Source of the DNA: Pedobacter caeni
GTDB taxonomy: Bacteria; Bacteroidota; Bacteroidia; Sphingobacteriales; Sphingobacteriaceae
Reading direction: 5' to 3'
Length of the DNA stretch: 64,000 nucleotides
Assembly (NCBI RefSeq): GCF_900129215.1
Contig: NZ_FQUQ01000008.1
Coordinates: forward strand, 124,001-188,000
A model generated the notes under the pieces. That model was given only the letters and a program-made list of their open reading frames with translations, did not search any database and was not told the DNA's origin. The position numbers and the translations under genes are program-made. Positions 44,164 through 54,376 of the stretch are shown here, in pieces (position 1 is the stretch's first letter; every line of letters begins with the position of its first letter).

Positions 44164-45393
44164 TTACACGCCTAAAAGCAATCTTGCAGGATCTTCCAGT
44201 AATTGTTTTACCCTTACTAAGAAACCTACAGACTCTCTTCCATCAATGATGCGGTGATCATAAGACAATGCAAGGTACATCATCGGACGAATCACTACTT
44301 CACCTTTTTCTGCGATAGGGCGCTCAATGATATTGTGCATACCTAGTATGGCAGATTGTGGTGCATTGATGATTGGTGTAGACATCATTGAACCAAATAC
44401 CCCACCATTGGTGATCGTAAATGTTCCGCCTGTCATTTCTTCAATTGTCAATTTGCTATCACGTGCTTTAGTAGCCAATTCGATCACTGATTTTTCAATT
44501 TGTGCAAGTGTTAAGCTTTCTGCATTTCTGATAATTGGTACAACCAATCCTTTAGGTGCAGAAACAGCGATAGAGATGTCTACGAAATCATTGTAAACCA
44601 ACTCTTCTCCGTCGATCCTTGCATTTACTGCAGGGAAATCTTTCATCGCCTCACAAACCGCTTTGGTAAAGAAGCTCATAAAGCCTAAACCAACACCATA
44701 TTTCTCTTTGAACTGGTCTTTATACTTTCCACGAAGATCCATGATCGGTTTCATGTTCACCTCGTTAAAGGTGGTTAACATGGCCGTTTCATTTTTCACT
44801 GCTACCAAACGTTTTGCAACGGTTTTACGTAATGGCGACATTTTTTGTCTGCGCTCATTTCTTGCTCCCGCAACCGGGGCAACAACTGGGGCCGCTGCAG
44901 GAGCAGCAGCTTTAGGCTGTGCTTTTTCTGCATTTAATGCATCTTCCTTAGTGATTCTTCCGTCCACACCTGTTCCTTTTACAGATCCGGCATCTACGCC
45001 TTTTTCTGCAAGGATTTTTCCTGCTGACGGTGATGGAGTACCTGTTGCATAGCTATCTCCAGACTTTTCTGCTACCGGAGCAGGTTTTTTGTCTTCTGTA
45101 ACAGCAGCTTTTTCCGCTGCAGGTGCTGCAGGCTCTTCTTTAGATTTAGGAGCAGCTCCACCATCTTCAATTTTGCAAACTACTGCACCTATAGCCAATG
45201 TATCGCCTTCGCTAGCCACTGTTTTTAAAGTTCCGGCCTGTTCTGCAGTTAATTCAAAAGTTGCTTTATCTGATTCTAACTCAGCAATTACCTCATCCAT
45301 TTCTACTGCATCCCCATCATTTTTCACCCAACGTGATAAAACAACTTCGGTGATTGACTCGCCTACCGGCGGAACTTTTATTTCTATACTCAT
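44164..45393 (-). CDS. sucB: 2-oxoglutarate dehydrogenase E2 (dihydrolipoyl succinyltransferase)
   Basis: The 409-residue protein has an N-terminal lipoyl domain (lysine in [14 protein letters not shown]), an alanine/proline-rich linker, the E1/E3-binding domain ([20 protein letters not shown]), a second linker and the catalytic acyltransferase domain. The C-terminal active-site motif is [15 protein letters not shown] with the His and Asp. It transfers succinyl from lipoamide to CoA. It lies 19 bases downstream of sucA in one operon. E3 is probably lpdA at 38181-39587. Confidence 0.95.
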   Translation of the reverse strand: MSIEIKVPPVGESITEVVLSRWVKNDGDAVEMDEVIAELESDKATFELTAEQAGTLKTVASEGDTLAIGAVVCKIEDGGAAPKSKEEPAAPAAEKAAVTEDKKPAPVAEKSGDSYATGTPSPSAGKILAEKGVDAGSVKGTGVDGRITKEDALNAEKAQPKAAAPAAAPVVAPVAGARNERRQKMSPLRKTVAKRLVAVKNETAMLTTFNEVNMKPIMDLRGKYKDQFKEKYGVGLGFMSFFTKAVCEAMKDFPAVNARIDGEELVYNDFVDISIAVSAPKGLVVPIIRNAESLTLAQIEKSVIELATKARDSKLTIEEMTGGTFTITNGGVFGSMMSTPIINAPQSAILGMHNIIERPIAEKGEVVIRPMMYLALSYDHRIIDGRESVGFLVRVKQLLEDPARLLLGV

Positions 45394-45412
45394 AACTGAT
45401 GTATTATATTTT

Positions 45413-48208
45413 CTAATCTACATTATAAACTTTACTCACAGACTTTTTAGCAATCTCTTTTTCGGTTTCCGTTACCGGCATTTCGAAAGCTTTTGCCAAA
45501 ATATACGCTTGCTGATCTGCATGTTGTTTTGCAAAACCTGATGCAGTACTGCTGCTTTCCTTTCTTGAGATCACTTCAATATCATTAAAAGTAGTTTTTC
45601 TTAACCTGCGTAGCAAATATGGCCAGGCGCCCATGTTTTCAGGCTCTTCCTGAACCCAAACGGCTTCTTTGGCATTTTTATATTTCTTATATACCGCTTC
45701 CATTTGTGCCAGCGGAGTTGGATACAGTTGTTCTACCCTTACAATAGCCACATCTTTGATCTGATCTTTTTGTTGTTTTTCCAACAACTCATAGTAGATC
45801 TTACCGCTACAGAACAATACCCTGTTTACCGATGCTGCTTTCACATTTGCATCGTCAATTACTTCCTGGAATTTATTGTCTGTAAACTCTTCTAATTTAG
45901 AAACACATAAAGGATGACGTAAAAGACTCTTTGGTGTAAAGACCACTAAAGGCTTTCTGAAATCACGTTTAAACTGTCTGCGGATCGCATGGAAGAAGTT
46001 CGCTGGTGTAGTACAATTGGTCACCTGCATGTTGTAATCTGCACAAAGCTCCATAAAACGCTCGATACGTGCAGATGAATGCTCAGGTCCCTGACCTTCA
46101 TAACCATGAGGCAGTAACATTACCAAACCATTTTCACGTTGCCATTTTGTTTCCGCACTGGCAATATACTGATCTACAACTATCTGTGCACCGTTAAAGA
46201 AATCACCAAATTGTGCTTCCCAGATCGTCAGCGCATTAGGGTTAGCCATCGCATAACCATATTCAAAACCAAGTACACCATATTCCGATAAATGCGAATT
46301 GTAAATATCGAAAGGAGCTTGCTGATCCGAAACATGAGCCAATGGGATATATTCCTCTTCAGAATCTTCCAGGGTCAGCACCGCATGGCGATGAGAGAAA
46401 GTACCTCTTTCCACATCCTGCCCACTTAAACGGACACGTTTTCCTTCTGCAAGCAAAGTACCATAAGCCAGTTGTTCACCCATAGCCCAGTCAAACACAT
46501 GAGTTGTATTTGCCATTTTGCTACGCTCATCAAAAAGCTTCTCAATTTTCTTGAAGAATTTTTTATCTGAAGGTAGTGTACTGATTCTTTTTGCCACTTC
46601 AAGCAAGGTCGTTTTCTTAACCGCTGTATTCGGAGAGGTTTCAAAATCCTTTACTGTTGCAATACGCATATCTGCCCAGGCACCACCGAATTTAACATCC
46701 TGATAAGTAGAAGTAATCTCTTTAGCTTCATTCAGGCGTTCCTGCAAAATACCACGGAATTCTTTTTCCATTTCTTTTGCCATGCTGGCTTCCAGCTTAC
46801 CTTCTTTGATCAGCTGCTGAACATAGATGTCACGCGGGTTGGCATGTTGCTCTATTGCTTTATACAATAAAGGTTGGGTGAACTTAGGTTCATCCGCCTC
46901 ATTATGTCCGAATCTGCGGTAACATAAAATATCGATGAACACATCGTTTTTATATTTCTGACGGTACTCCATTGCCAGATTGATCGCATAAACCAAAGCC
47001 TCTACATCGTCACCATTCACGTGGAACACCGGAGATAAGGTTACTTTAGCAATATCTGTACAATAAGTACTCGAACGTGCATCTTTAAAATTGGTGGTAA
47101 AACCAATCTGGTTATTGATGATCAGGTGAATGGTACCTCCGGTTTTGTAACCGTCAAGGCCTGCCATCTGAATCACTTCATATACGATTCCCTGACCGGC
47201 AACAGAAGCGTCACCATGGATCAGAATTGGTGCGATACGTGCATCATCACCACCGTATTTAAAATCTATTTTAGACCTGGTCATTCCTTCTACCACTCCA
47301 TTTACTGTTTCCAGGTGGGATGGGTTAGGGCATAAACTCAGGTGGACACTATTTCCATTATTAGTGGTTACATCGGTAGAGTAACCCAGGTGGTATTTTA
47401 CGTCACCACCAAAAGGTGATGCTGCGCTATACCCTTTACCTTCAAACTCAGCAAAGATATCCTTATAGGTTTTTTGCATAATGTTGGCCAGAACATTCAG
47501 CCTTCCACGATGCGCCATCCCAATCACAAATTCTTCGATTCCAAGCTCAGAACCTTTTTCAATTACAGAATCCAATGCAGGAATTAAAGCCTCTGCACCT
47601 TCCAGCGAGAAACGTTTCTGACCAAGGAACTTTGTTCCAAGGAAATTCTCAAAACTTACGGCTTCGTTCAGCTTTTTTAAGATTCTCCGTTTCTCTTCAA
47701 TAGAGAAATTAGGAGTGTTGCGCACACTTTCCATCTTGTGCTCGATCCAGGACAATACCTCCGGTGTACGGACATATTTGTACTCTGCACCTATGGAGCG
47801 GCAGTAAGTCTGTTTTAGGAAAGCAACAATATCACTTAATTTTGCTGCGCCAATACCCAGCTCAATACCTGAATTAAATACGGTATCAAGATCTGCTGCA
47901 GATAACTTGAAGTTTTCCAGGTCCAGTGTTGGGAGGTGCTGACGTCTTTCTCTTACCGGGTTGGTATGTGTAAACAAGTGGCCACGCTGACGGTAACCAT
48001 TGATCATGTTTAAAACACTAACCTCCTTCAGAAAATGTTCAGGGGTTTCCCCTCCTGCTGCTGCCGGAGAAGAGCCACTGCCGAAGTCGAAGCCTTCAAA
48101 AAATTTCTGCCAACCAAATTCAACCGAATTGGGATCTTCTTTAAAAGTTTGATAAAGGGACTCTATGTATTCGGCATTTGCGCCGTTGAGATAAGATAAA
48201 TTATCCAT
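45413..48208 (-). CDS. sucA: 2-oxoglutarate dehydrogenase E1
   Basis: The 931-residue thiamine-diphosphate enzyme decarboxylates 2-oxoglutarate in the citric-acid cycle. Visible features are the N-terminal [17 protein letters not shown], the TPP-binding [15 protein letters not shown] and the segment [15 protein letters not shown] with [13 protein letters not shown]. The length is typical. It is first in the sucAB operon with a good promoter at 48235-48267. Confidence 0.95.
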   Translation of the reverse strand: MDNLSYLNGANAEYIESLYQTFKEDPNSVEFGWQKFFEGFDFGSGSSPAAAGGETPEHFLKEVSVLNMINGYRQRGHLFTHTNPVRERRQHLPTLDLENFKLSAADLDTVFNSGIELGIGAAKLSDIVAFLKQTYCRSIGAEYKYVRTPEVLSWIEHKMESVRNTPNFSIEEKRRILKKLNEAVSFENFLGTKFLGQKRFSLEGAEALIPALDSVIEKGSELGIEEFVIGMAHRGRLNVLANIMQKTYKDIFAEFEGKGYSAASPFGGDVKYHLGYSTDVTTNNGNSVHLSLCPNPSHLETVNGVVEGMTRSKIDFKYGGDDARIAPILIHGDASVAGQGIVYEVIQMAGLDGYKTGGTIHLIINNQIGFTTNFKDARSSTYCTDIAKVTLSPVFHVNGDDVEALVYAINLAMEYRQKYKNDVFIDILCYRRFGHNEADEPKFTQPLLYKAIEQHANPRDIYVQQLIKEGKLEASMAKEMEKEFRGILQERLNEAKEITSTYQDVKFGGAWADMRIATVKDFETSPNTAVKKTTLLEVAKRISTLPSDKKFFKKIEKLFDERSKMANTTHVFDWAMGEQLAYGTLLAEGKRVRLSGQDVERGTFSHRHAVLTLEDSEEEYIPLAHVSDQQAPFDIYNSHLSEYGVLGFEYGYAMANPNALTIWEAQFGDFFNGAQIVVDQYIASAETKWQRENGLVMLLPHGYEGQGPEHSSARIERFMELCADYNMQVTNCTTPANFFHAIRRQFKRDFRKPLVVFTPKSLLRHPLCVSKLEEFTDNKFQEVIDDANVKAASVNRVLFCSGKIYYELLEKQQKDQIKDVAIVRVEQLYPTPLAQMEAVYKKYKNAKEAVWVQEEPENMGAWPYLLRRLRKTTFNDIEVISRKESSSTASGFAKQHADQQAYILAKAFEMPVTETEKEIAKKSVSKVYNVD

Positions 48209-48234
48209 TATGTGTGAATATGCTATAAGTGATG

Positions 48235-48267
48235 CAAAATTAGGATTTTACCTATTAAATCAGGCAA
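48235..48267 (-). promoter_or_regulatory. Promoter of sucAB
   Basis: On the minus strand TTG (48267-48265), 22 bases, TAATTTTG (48242-48235) match the consensus, with the start about 20 bases before the ATG at 48208. Confidence 0.7.
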
Positions 48268-48273
48268 TTTTCT

Positions 48274-49152
48274 TTATAAATCTTCCAAAAAATCGGTCAT
48301 ATCACAGACATTCTTTAATGGGGTTAGCCGATCCTTCACAAGGATATCAAATTCGGAGATTAAACTGCCTGCGACTAACAGGGGAACATTCAGATTGTCC
48401 ATAACTTTACCTATGATTTTATTGACGTCTTTGCCCAGATTTAAAGAAGTTAACACCATAAATGCGAAGTCCGGCTGATAGGATGCTACAACTTTTTTAA
48501 GATCTGCGTAAGGTATTTCTGATCCCAGATACAGGGTATCATGACCACACCTTTTCAAAAGGTATCTGGCAAAAAGCAGGCCAGTTTCATGCATTTCGGC
48601 TTCAGGAAGAAAAAGCAGGAATCTTTTCAGTTCAGCTTTCTCCGGTTTTTCCACTTTATCGATTTCAACGATAATACGGTCGCGGATCAGGTTGGACGCA
48701 AAATGCTCATGGGAAGGGTCAATTGTGCCGGTCTGCCATAACATTCCTACCCGCTTCATGAAAGGAAAGAGAACAAGATCCATGGTTTTGATCAGGCCCA
48801 TCTCTTCAATGCATTTTCCCAGTACCTGAGAAAACTCTACTTCATCATAGGCAATCGTTGCATTGGAAAGGCTCAACATCTGAACAGAATCATTACTCCA
48901 GTCTGTTTTTAACTGGGTAACAAGATCAGAGATCTGCTTGTGGGTCATCTTCGCAATCCGGCTGATTTTATAGCCATTCTCGTTCAGGGCCACAATATTG
49001 AGCAGCATTTTTAAATCGTCTTCATCGTAAAAACGAATATTGGTAGGTGTTCTCTTGGGAGGCACCAGATTGTACCTTACTTCCCAGGCCCTGATCGTGT
49101 GTGCTTTAATCCCAATTAGACCCTCTATATCACTTATTGAAAATTTCCTCAC
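48274..49152 (-). CDS. MerR-family regulator with B12-binding domain (CarH/LitR-like)
   Basis: The protein of about 292 residues has an N-terminal MerR winged helix (FSISDIEGLIGIKAHTIRAW), a middle helical domain (MKRVGMLWQTGTIDPSHEHFA) and a C-terminal cobalamin-binding domain with EMHETG, a form of the E/D-x-H-x-x-G motif. This is the layout of CarH/LitR regulators, which release DNA when light breaks adenosylcobalamin. GTG at 49152 is the likely start; the frame also runs up to TTG 49197, which would cover operator repeats. Cryptochrome and photolyase genes lie just upstream. Confidence 0.85.
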   Translation of the reverse strand: MRKFSISDIEGLIGIKAHTIRAWEVRYNLVPPKRTPTNIRFYDEDDLKMLLNIVALNENGYKISRIAKMTHKQISDLVTQLKTDWSNDSVQMLSLSNATIAYDEVEFSQVLGKCIEEMGLIKTMDLVLFPFMKRVGMLWQTGTIDPSHEHFASNLIRDRIIVEIDKVEKPEKAELKRFLLFLPEAEMHETGLLFARYLLKRCGHDTLYLGSEIPYADLKKVVASYQPDFAFMVLTSLNLGKDVNKIIGKVMDNLNVPLLVAGSLISEFDILVKDRLTPLKNVCDMTDFLEDL

Positions 49153-49156
49153 GTTA

Positions 49157-49207
49157 TTGTTTACAACAAATGTTAAACAACTTTGTTTAAAAAACAATTT
49201 TTGTTTA
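49157..49207. promoter_or_regulatory. Four TTGTTTA repeats at the MerR gene promoter
   Basis: TTGTTTA occurs at 49157-49163, 49183-49189 and 49201-49207 on the plus strand and inverted at 49174-49180. The first and second make an inverted repeat with a 10-base spacer. They overlap the start and upstream region of the regulator gene and look like an autoregulatory operator cluster. Confidence 0.55.
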
Positions 49208-49262
49208 ATTTTTCTGTAAAATAAACACTAAAACAGGCGTTGAAGCACTTTATTGAGTGATT

Positions 49263-50552
49263 TTAAGCGAGTGAGGCCGCGTCAGAAACAGCGGTTTCGA
49301 GGATTTTGATTTGTTTATCCAGGTCAAAGGTATTCTTTGATTTCGCATCTTTTCCTACCCCCGCCACATTTGCCCAGTTTCCCCAGTTGCTCGCCGGTGC
49401 ATAATCAATGAGTTTATCCTCAAAATATACCGCTCCGTTTGTCCAATGGACTTTTAAGACATGAACCAGAAAGGTCGCCACCAATAAACGTCCTGCATGA
49501 GGAATAAAACCATGCTCATTCAGCTCCTGCATGTATTTATCAATCAAAGTATGGCCAGTATTTCCGGTTTTCCATTTTTGCAGTTCAGGGTTATCATTAT
49601 CGGTCACAGAGAACAATTCCTTTTCAAAATCAGGTTCCTGGAAAAATTCAATACCATGTTTTTTAAACATAAACCTGAAATAATCCCGCCACAATAAGCC
49701 CAGAAGGATCTGGTTGAAATTGGCATTCCCTCCAAAAGCCCCCTCAGCTTCCTTCACCAGCCAGTATACTTTCCTTGGAGATAAACAACCTAAGGACAGC
49801 CAACCGGATAACCTGGAAGAAAACCCTTGTTTATCGGCACTATGTTTCACTGGTTTCAGGTAAATATCAGCGCCTTCTACCAGCAAATCCTTCAGGTGTT
49901 GTAAGCCTGCATCTTCCCCTCCTGAAAATGGTTGTTCTGATGGGATATCTACACCAGGCTCAAATCCTAAATCAGCCATTGAAGGCAATTCTCCCCATTC
50001 TTCATTTTCCACAAAAATGATTTCCTCAGGGGATAAGAAACAGGACTTCACAATGGCATCCCTTTCTGTTTTCTTCTTAAACTGAGCAAATACATCAGGA
50101 ATGTCCTTAATGGGGAAAGGTAAATCTTCTTTATTATATAAGGTATGGCCAATAAAGTGCCTCAAATTGATTTTAAGCTTCCAAAGGAGGTCTTCTACTT
50201 TAGTAGAGATTAAGGTCTCTTCCGGTGCAACCTCACGGTGGTGGTAAACTTCAGAAATTTCATATTTTTCTACCAGATCAGCCATCAGCTCTTCCGGACT
50301 TCCCTGAAGCAACAGCACATCTCCGCCAAGTTTTTGAAAAGCAAGCCTTAATGCCGCTATACTTTCCAGCAGAAACTGCGCTCTGTTGGCTCCTGTCTTT
50401 GCCGTATCAAAATTAGTGGACTGAAAATAATGCGGATCAAAAAAATAAACCGGCAAAATACTGTCAGATTTCGCAATGGCTTCTACCAACATTTCATTGT
50501 CGTGCAATCGAAGATCATTTCTAAACCAAACCAATATTCTTTTCGACTTCAT
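49263..50552 (-). CDS. DASH-type cryptochrome/photolyase
   Basis: The protein of about 429 residues has an N-terminal alpha/beta antenna domain (RILVWFRNDLRLHDNEML) and a C-terminal FAD domain with WRDYFRFMFKKHG and the DASH-type NWGNWANVAGVG followed by D/K residues. DASH proteins repair cyclobutane dimers in single-stranded DNA or act as blue-light sensors. ATG 50552 gives the usual family start; ATG 50567 adds five residues. It lies head-to-head with the epimerase gene and upstream of the MerR gene. Confidence 0.9.
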   Translation of the reverse strand: MKSKRILVWFRNDLRLHDNEMLVEAIAKSDSILPVYFFDPHYFQSTNFDTAKTGANRAQFLLESIAALRLAFQKLGGDVLLLQGSPEELMADLVEKYEISEVYHHREVAPEETLISTKVEDLLWKLKINLRHFIGHTLYNKEDLPFPIKDIPDVFAQFKKKTERDAIVKSCFLSPEEIIFVENEEWGELPSMADLGFEPGVDIPSEQPFSGGEDAGLQHLKDLLVEGADIYLKPVKHSADKQGFSSRLSGWLSLGCLSPRKVYWLVKEAEGAFGGNANFNQILLGLLWRDYFRFMFKKHGIEFFQEPDFEKELFSVTDNDNPELQKWKTGNTGHTLIDKYMQELNEHGFIPHAGRLLVATFLVHVLKVHWTNGAVYFEDKLIDYAPASNWGNWANVAGVGKDAKSKNTFDLDKQIKILETAVSDAASLA

Positions 50553-50582
50553 TAATGAGGGGGACATAAAGTATATAATTCA

Positions 50583-50590
50583 CAAAAATA
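50583..50590 (-). promoter_or_regulatory. TATTTTTG, -7 element of the DASH cryptochrome gene
   Basis: A perfect TAnnTTTG match on the minus strand, in the 153-bp divergent region 50553-50705; no TTG at standard spacing, which may reflect regulated transcription. Confidence 0.45.
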
Positions 50591-50705
50591 TACGAATTTT
50601 TATGTTAGTACGAATGCATAAAGCAATATTTACATAAGCGCAACAAACATTTACAAGAAAAAGACGCAATTGCAAACTAAAATGACGTTAAGCGGTTATA
50701 AAAGT

Positions 50706-51614
50706 ATGAATAAGCAGATTCTGATCAGCGGAGCCACAGGAATGATCGGCAAAAGACTCATCCTGGCCTTACAGGAAAAAGGACATAAAATTGCGATCCT
50801 CTCCAGAAAACCAGCTGTCATAAAAGATGTTAAGGTCTTTTTATGGGATGTTGAACAGCAGAAAATCGACCCTGCCTGCCTGGAAGGAATCGACACCATC
50901 GTTCATCTTGCGGGAGAAAATGTAGCCGGGGAGAAATGGACCGCTGCAAGAAAGAAAAAAGTGATCAACAGCAGAACCTTATCTGCAAAACTGCTATACC
51001 AGCTGATCAAAGAACAGCAGACAAGTGTACAAACGTTCATTTCAGCCTCTGCCGTAGGTTATTATGGCGATGGAGGAGATGAAATCCTCACTGAAGAAAG
51101 TCCAAATGGCAAGGGCTTTCTTGCGGAATGCTGCCAGCAATGGGAAGCCGCAGCAGACGAGGGTACAGGTTTAGGCCTGAGGGTTGTAAAATGCAGGATA
51201 GGTTTCGTCCTTTGTAAAGGCGAAGGAGCCCTTCCTGCCCTGGAAAAACCCATTCGCTTTTTTGCCGGAGCCGGATTGGGTACCGGAAAGCAATGGGTTC
51301 CATGGGTACATGTGGCCGATGTGGTTGGGGCATTTGTAAGCGCTGTCGAAGAGGAATCCATAAAAGGCGCCTACAACCTTTGTGCCCCCTTCCCGGTGAG
51401 TAACCTCAGTCTGACCAGGGCGATTGCAAAAAAAATACACCGTCCGGTATGGCCGGTAAATGTTCCGGAAGTGCTGCTTAAACTGATCTTAGGGGAAATG
51501 AGCAGTGTGGCCCTGATCAGTAACAATACTTCCGCTCAAAAAATCCTGGATACTGGTTTTCAATTTAAATACCTTCAACTTGAGGATGCTTTAACCGATA
51601 TTTACTCCGCTTAA
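50706..51614 (+). CDS. TIGR01777-family NAD-dependent epimerase-like protein
   Basis: The 302-residue Rossmann protein has GATGMIGKRLILALQEKGH for the cofactor at the N-terminus, VHLAGENVAGEKWTAARKK, the YYGDGGDEILTE block and the late KILDTGFQFKYLQLEDAL typical of TIGR01777 (YfcH-like). These extended SDRs have no confirmed substrate. ATG 50706 is chosen because the cofactor motif starts right after it; TTG 50670 and ATG 50682 are also open. The photolyase gene follows after 19 bases. Confidence 0.88.
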   Translation: MNKQILISGATGMIGKRLILALQEKGHKIAILSRKPAVIKDVKVFLWDVEQQKIDPACLEGIDTIVHLAGENVAGEKWTAARKKKVINSRTLSAKLLYQLIKEQQTSVQTFISASAVGYYGDGGDEILTEESPNGKGFLAECCQQWEAAADEGTGLGLRVVKCRIGFVLCKGEGALPALEKPIRFFAGAGLGTGKQWVPWVHVADVVGAFVSAVEEESIKGAYNLCAPFPVSNLSLTRAIAKKIHRPVWPVNVPEVLLKLILGEMSSVALISNNTSAQKILDTGFQFKYLQLEDALTDIYSA

Positions 51615-51633
51615 CAAAATCCCCCTTAAAATA

Positions 51634-52947
51634 ATGAAATCAGAAATTAGCATCTGTTGGTTACGAAGAGATTTAAGATTAGAAGACAATGCTGCATTAT
51701 ATGAAGCATTAAAAGGCCCTTTCCCGGTATTGTTACTTTTTATTTTCGACAAAAATATCCTCAGCAAACTGGCAGACAAAAAGGACGCCAGGGTTACTTT
51801 TATTCAGCAAACACTGGAGGAACTAAACTCCGGCCTTCAAAAAACAGGAACAGGCATTTTAGCGAAATATGGAACTCCTGAAGAGGTATGGCCAGAAGTC
51901 TTAAGCAAGTACAATGTCAGGTCCGTATATGCCAACCACGACTATGAACCTGCCGCAAGAGAAAGAGACGACACCCTTGGCGAATACCTGCAATCCGAAC
52001 AAATTGCTTTCCATACGTTTAAAGACCAGGTGATCTTCGAAAAAGGAGAAATCACGAAAGCCGATGGCAAGCCTTATACCGTTTTTACGCCGTACTTCCG
52101 CCAATGGCAACAAAAATTAAATGAATTTTATATAAAAGCTTATCCGGTAAAAAAATACGCTGACAACTTCTTTCCCCTGAAGGGACTGGAGATCCCTTCA
52201 CTTGCAGAAATGGGCTTTGAAGCTTCGTCCATCAGTTTCCCATCAAAAGATTTTGCCGCTAAGCTGGATGCTTATGAAAACAGAAGAGATTATCCGGCAG
52301 CCGATGCCACTTCTCATATTGGCATCCACCTTAGGTTCGGGACGATCAGCATTCGGGAAGCCGCAAGGGAAGCCGTTGCCCGGAATGCACAAAAATGGTT
52401 ATCGGAACTGGCCTGGAGAGATTTCTATATGATGATCTTATGGCACTTCCCTTATACGGCTACCCAATCGTTTAAACCTGCCTACGACCATATCAAATGG
52501 AGAAATGAGGAATCAGAGTTTGAAGCCTGGTGTCAGGGAAATACAGGCTATCCGATTGTTGATGCAGGGATGAGGCAGCTGAACGAAACCGGATACATGC
52601 ACAACCGGGTCAGAATGATCGTAGCCAGCTTCCTGACCAAACATCTTTTGATCGACTGGAGATGGGGTGAAGCTTATTTCGCAGAGAAGTTACTGGACTA
52701 TGAGATGGCCAGCAACGTAGGCGGATGGCAATGGGCATGTGGCTCAGGAAACGATGCAGCACCTTATTTCCGGATCTTCAACCCCGAACTTCAAACCAAA
52801 AAGTTCGATCCTGAATCCAGGTATATAAACCGCTGGCTCCCGGCCTATAAGCAACAAAAGCATGTCCTACCTATAGTTGAACATGCTTTTGCAAGAGAAA
52901 GAGTATTGAAAGTCTTTAAAGAAGCATTAAATGAAAATGCCTTTTAA
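51634..52947 (+). CDS. phrB: Class I CPD deoxyribodipyrimidine photolyase
   Basis: The 437-residue protein has the antenna domain start SICWLRRDLRLEDNAALYEA and the FAD/catalytic domain with WRDFYMMILWHFP, NTGYPIVDAGMRQL, MHNRVRMIVASFL and the late WACGSGNDAAPYFRIF. It splits UV-induced pyrimidine dimers using blue light. It is co-transcribed with the epimerase and ends six bases from the convergent FKBP gene. Confidence 0.93.
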   Translation: MKSEISICWLRRDLRLEDNAALYEALKGPFPVLLLFIFDKNILSKLADKKDARVTFIQQTLEELNSGLQKTGTGILAKYGTPEEVWPEVLSKYNVRSVYANHDYEPAARERDDTLGEYLQSEQIAFHTFKDQVIFEKGEITKADGKPYTVFTPYFRQWQQKLNEFYIKAYPVKKYADNFFPLKGLEIPSLAEMGFEASSISFPSKDFAAKLDAYENRRDYPAADATSHIGIHLRFGTISIREAAREAVARNAQKWLSELAWRDFYMMILWHFPYTATQSFKPAYDHIKWRNEESEFEAWCQGNTGYPIVDAGMRQLNETGYMHNRVRMIVASFLTKHLLIDWRWGEAYFAEKLLDYEMASNVGGWQWACGSGNDAAPYFRIFNPELQTKKFDPESRYINRWLPAYKQQKHVLPIVEHAFARERVLKVFKEALNENAF

Positions 52948-52952
52948 TAGAT

Positions 52953-53876
52953 TTATTTAGTAACGTCTACAATCTCCGCGTCAAAGTCTAATACAGAATT
53001 GGCTGGAATTCCACCACCAGTACCTGAGCTTTTAAAGGTATTTCCATAGCCCAATACTGAAGGAATGAGGATTCGTAGTTTCGCTCCTTTTTTAAATTTC
53101 ACCAATATTTTTTCCATTCCCAGTACCAGACTTTTTGGTGCAGTAGTAAATTCACCTGAATCTGAGGTTGTTCCATCCAGCATTCTCAGTGTATATTTCA
53201 ACTTTACGTCTGTATTGATGGTAATCGGGTCAGTTCCTGTTCCTGCATCTGTTACAATGTAATGAACACCGGATTCATCTTTAATTACATTCGTCAAAGA
53301 TTTCGCTGTGATAAATGCCTGAATGTGCTGTTCATCTAAAACGGCTTGCTTCTCTGCATAAGTGCTGATATTCAATTCTATGATTTCATTCGAAGGAATA
53401 TTTGCTGTCGGAAATCCATTTTTACCAAAAGCAAGATAAGAAGGCAGGAAGATCCTGGCACTACCTCCCGGTTTCAATTGAGTAAGAACTTCAGTGATTG
53501 CCGGAACATTGATCCCCATAAAACCACCACTGCTCTCCTTAGCATCGCCTGCATAATATGCAGACATCCCCATGTTACGGATCAGGGGAGAACTCCAATA
53601 AACAGTACCGTTCAGCATTGATTTTCCAGACAGGTTATAACGAACCGAGTCCGATAGTTTATAGGTAGGCTTGTCGCTCACAGCAGGTTGCGTGAGCACG
53701 TAAAAATATCCGGTTTTAGCCGGGTCAGGTACTGCCTTAATATCGTTTTTGGCCAGATAATCGGCCAATCTACCATCATCCAGCATCTGAACAGATTGAG
53801 ATTCCTTTTTACAGGAGTTAAAAAGAACAACTGCCGCTAAGAAGGCAAAGGTATAAAGTGATAACTTTTTAATCAT
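52953..53876 (-). CDS. FKBP-type peptidyl-prolyl isomerase lipoprotein, two domains
   Basis: The 307-residue lipoprotein (lipobox FNSC, Cys22) has two FKBP-like domains: about 90-175 (RIFLPSYLAFGKNGF, PSNEIIELNISTY) and about 215-305 (KLRILIPSVLGYGNTF, PANSVLDFDAEIVDV). They would fold proteins in the periplasm or at the outer membrane. The first domain departs more from the canonical active site, so it may bind rather than catalyse. It overlaps its upstream FKBP partner by four bases. Confidence 0.85.
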   Translation of the reverse strand: MIKKLSLYTFAFLAAVVLFNSCKKESQSVQMLDDGRLADYLAKNDIKAVPDPAKTGYFYVLTQPAVSDKPTYKLSDSVRYNLSGKSMLNGTVYWSSPLIRNMGMSAYYAGDAKESSGGFMGINVPAITEVLTQLKPGGSARIFLPSYLAFGKNGFPTANIPSNEIIELNISTYAEKQAVLDEQHIQAFITAKSLTNVIKDESGVHYIVTDAGTGTDPITINTDVKLKYTLRMLDGTTSDSGEFTTAPKSLVLGMEKILVKFKKGAKLRILIPSVLGYGNTFKSSGTGGGIPANSVLDFDAEIVDVTK

Positions 53877-54370
53877 TTGGGTTTTTTATAATTAATATCC
53901 ACTAGGGTAACGGTATAATCTAATACTGAAAATGGAGGAATACTCGTTCCATCCTGAAAATCCATATAGGCTAAAGTAGAAGGAATGATCATCCTGATCT
54001 GTCCACCTTTACCAATCATCGGAAGCCCGATTCTCCATCCTTTGATTAAAGTATCGAGTTTCAGTGAAATTGGTTTTGTGATCGGAACCTCTTGAAATGT
54101 ACTCCTTGCACCTACAACTTTGGCCTTGTAATAAACATAAATGCTGTCACTTAAGATGGGCTTTGGGTCTGTACCTTGTGCAAGAATAACATATGACATA
54201 CCTGAAGGATCATTCACCACATTTCTGATATTGCTATCCGCTACGTATTTTTTAATTTTTGCGATGTCAATTTGCAACTGAGTTTCCGGGTCGTATTCCT
54301 TCCTTTTCTCACATGCTGCGAATAAGCCACACAGGAGTAGAAAGCCCAGGAAAATCTTGTTTTTTAACAT
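53873..54370 (-). CDS. FKBP-type peptidyl-prolyl isomerase lipoprotein, single domain
   Basis: The 165-residue lipoprotein (lipobox FAAC, Cys20) has a single FKBP domain (about 75-165, with RMIIPSTLAYMDFQDGTSIP and VLDYTVTLVDI). The start at 54370 is required for the signal peptide; the longer TTG start at 54379 falls inside the -7 element. Its promoter lies directly upstream, so its mRNA may be leaderless. It is co-transcribed with the two-domain FKBP gene. Confidence 0.85.
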   Translation of the reverse strand: MLKNKIFLGFLLLCGLFAACEKRKEYDPETQLQIDIAKIKKYVADSNIRNVVNDPSGMSYVILAQGTDPKPILSDSIYVYYKAKVVGARSTFQEVPITKPISLKLDTLIKGWRIGLPMIGKGGQIRMIIPSTLAYMDFQDGTSIPPFSVLDYTVTLVDINYKKPK

Positions 54371-54376
54371 AATAGA

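Noticed and set aside
49153-49197. Longer N-terminus of the MerR regulator from TTG 49197
   Set aside because: The added 15 residues cover operator-like repeats and are not typical of MerR N-termini; GTG 49152 fits better.
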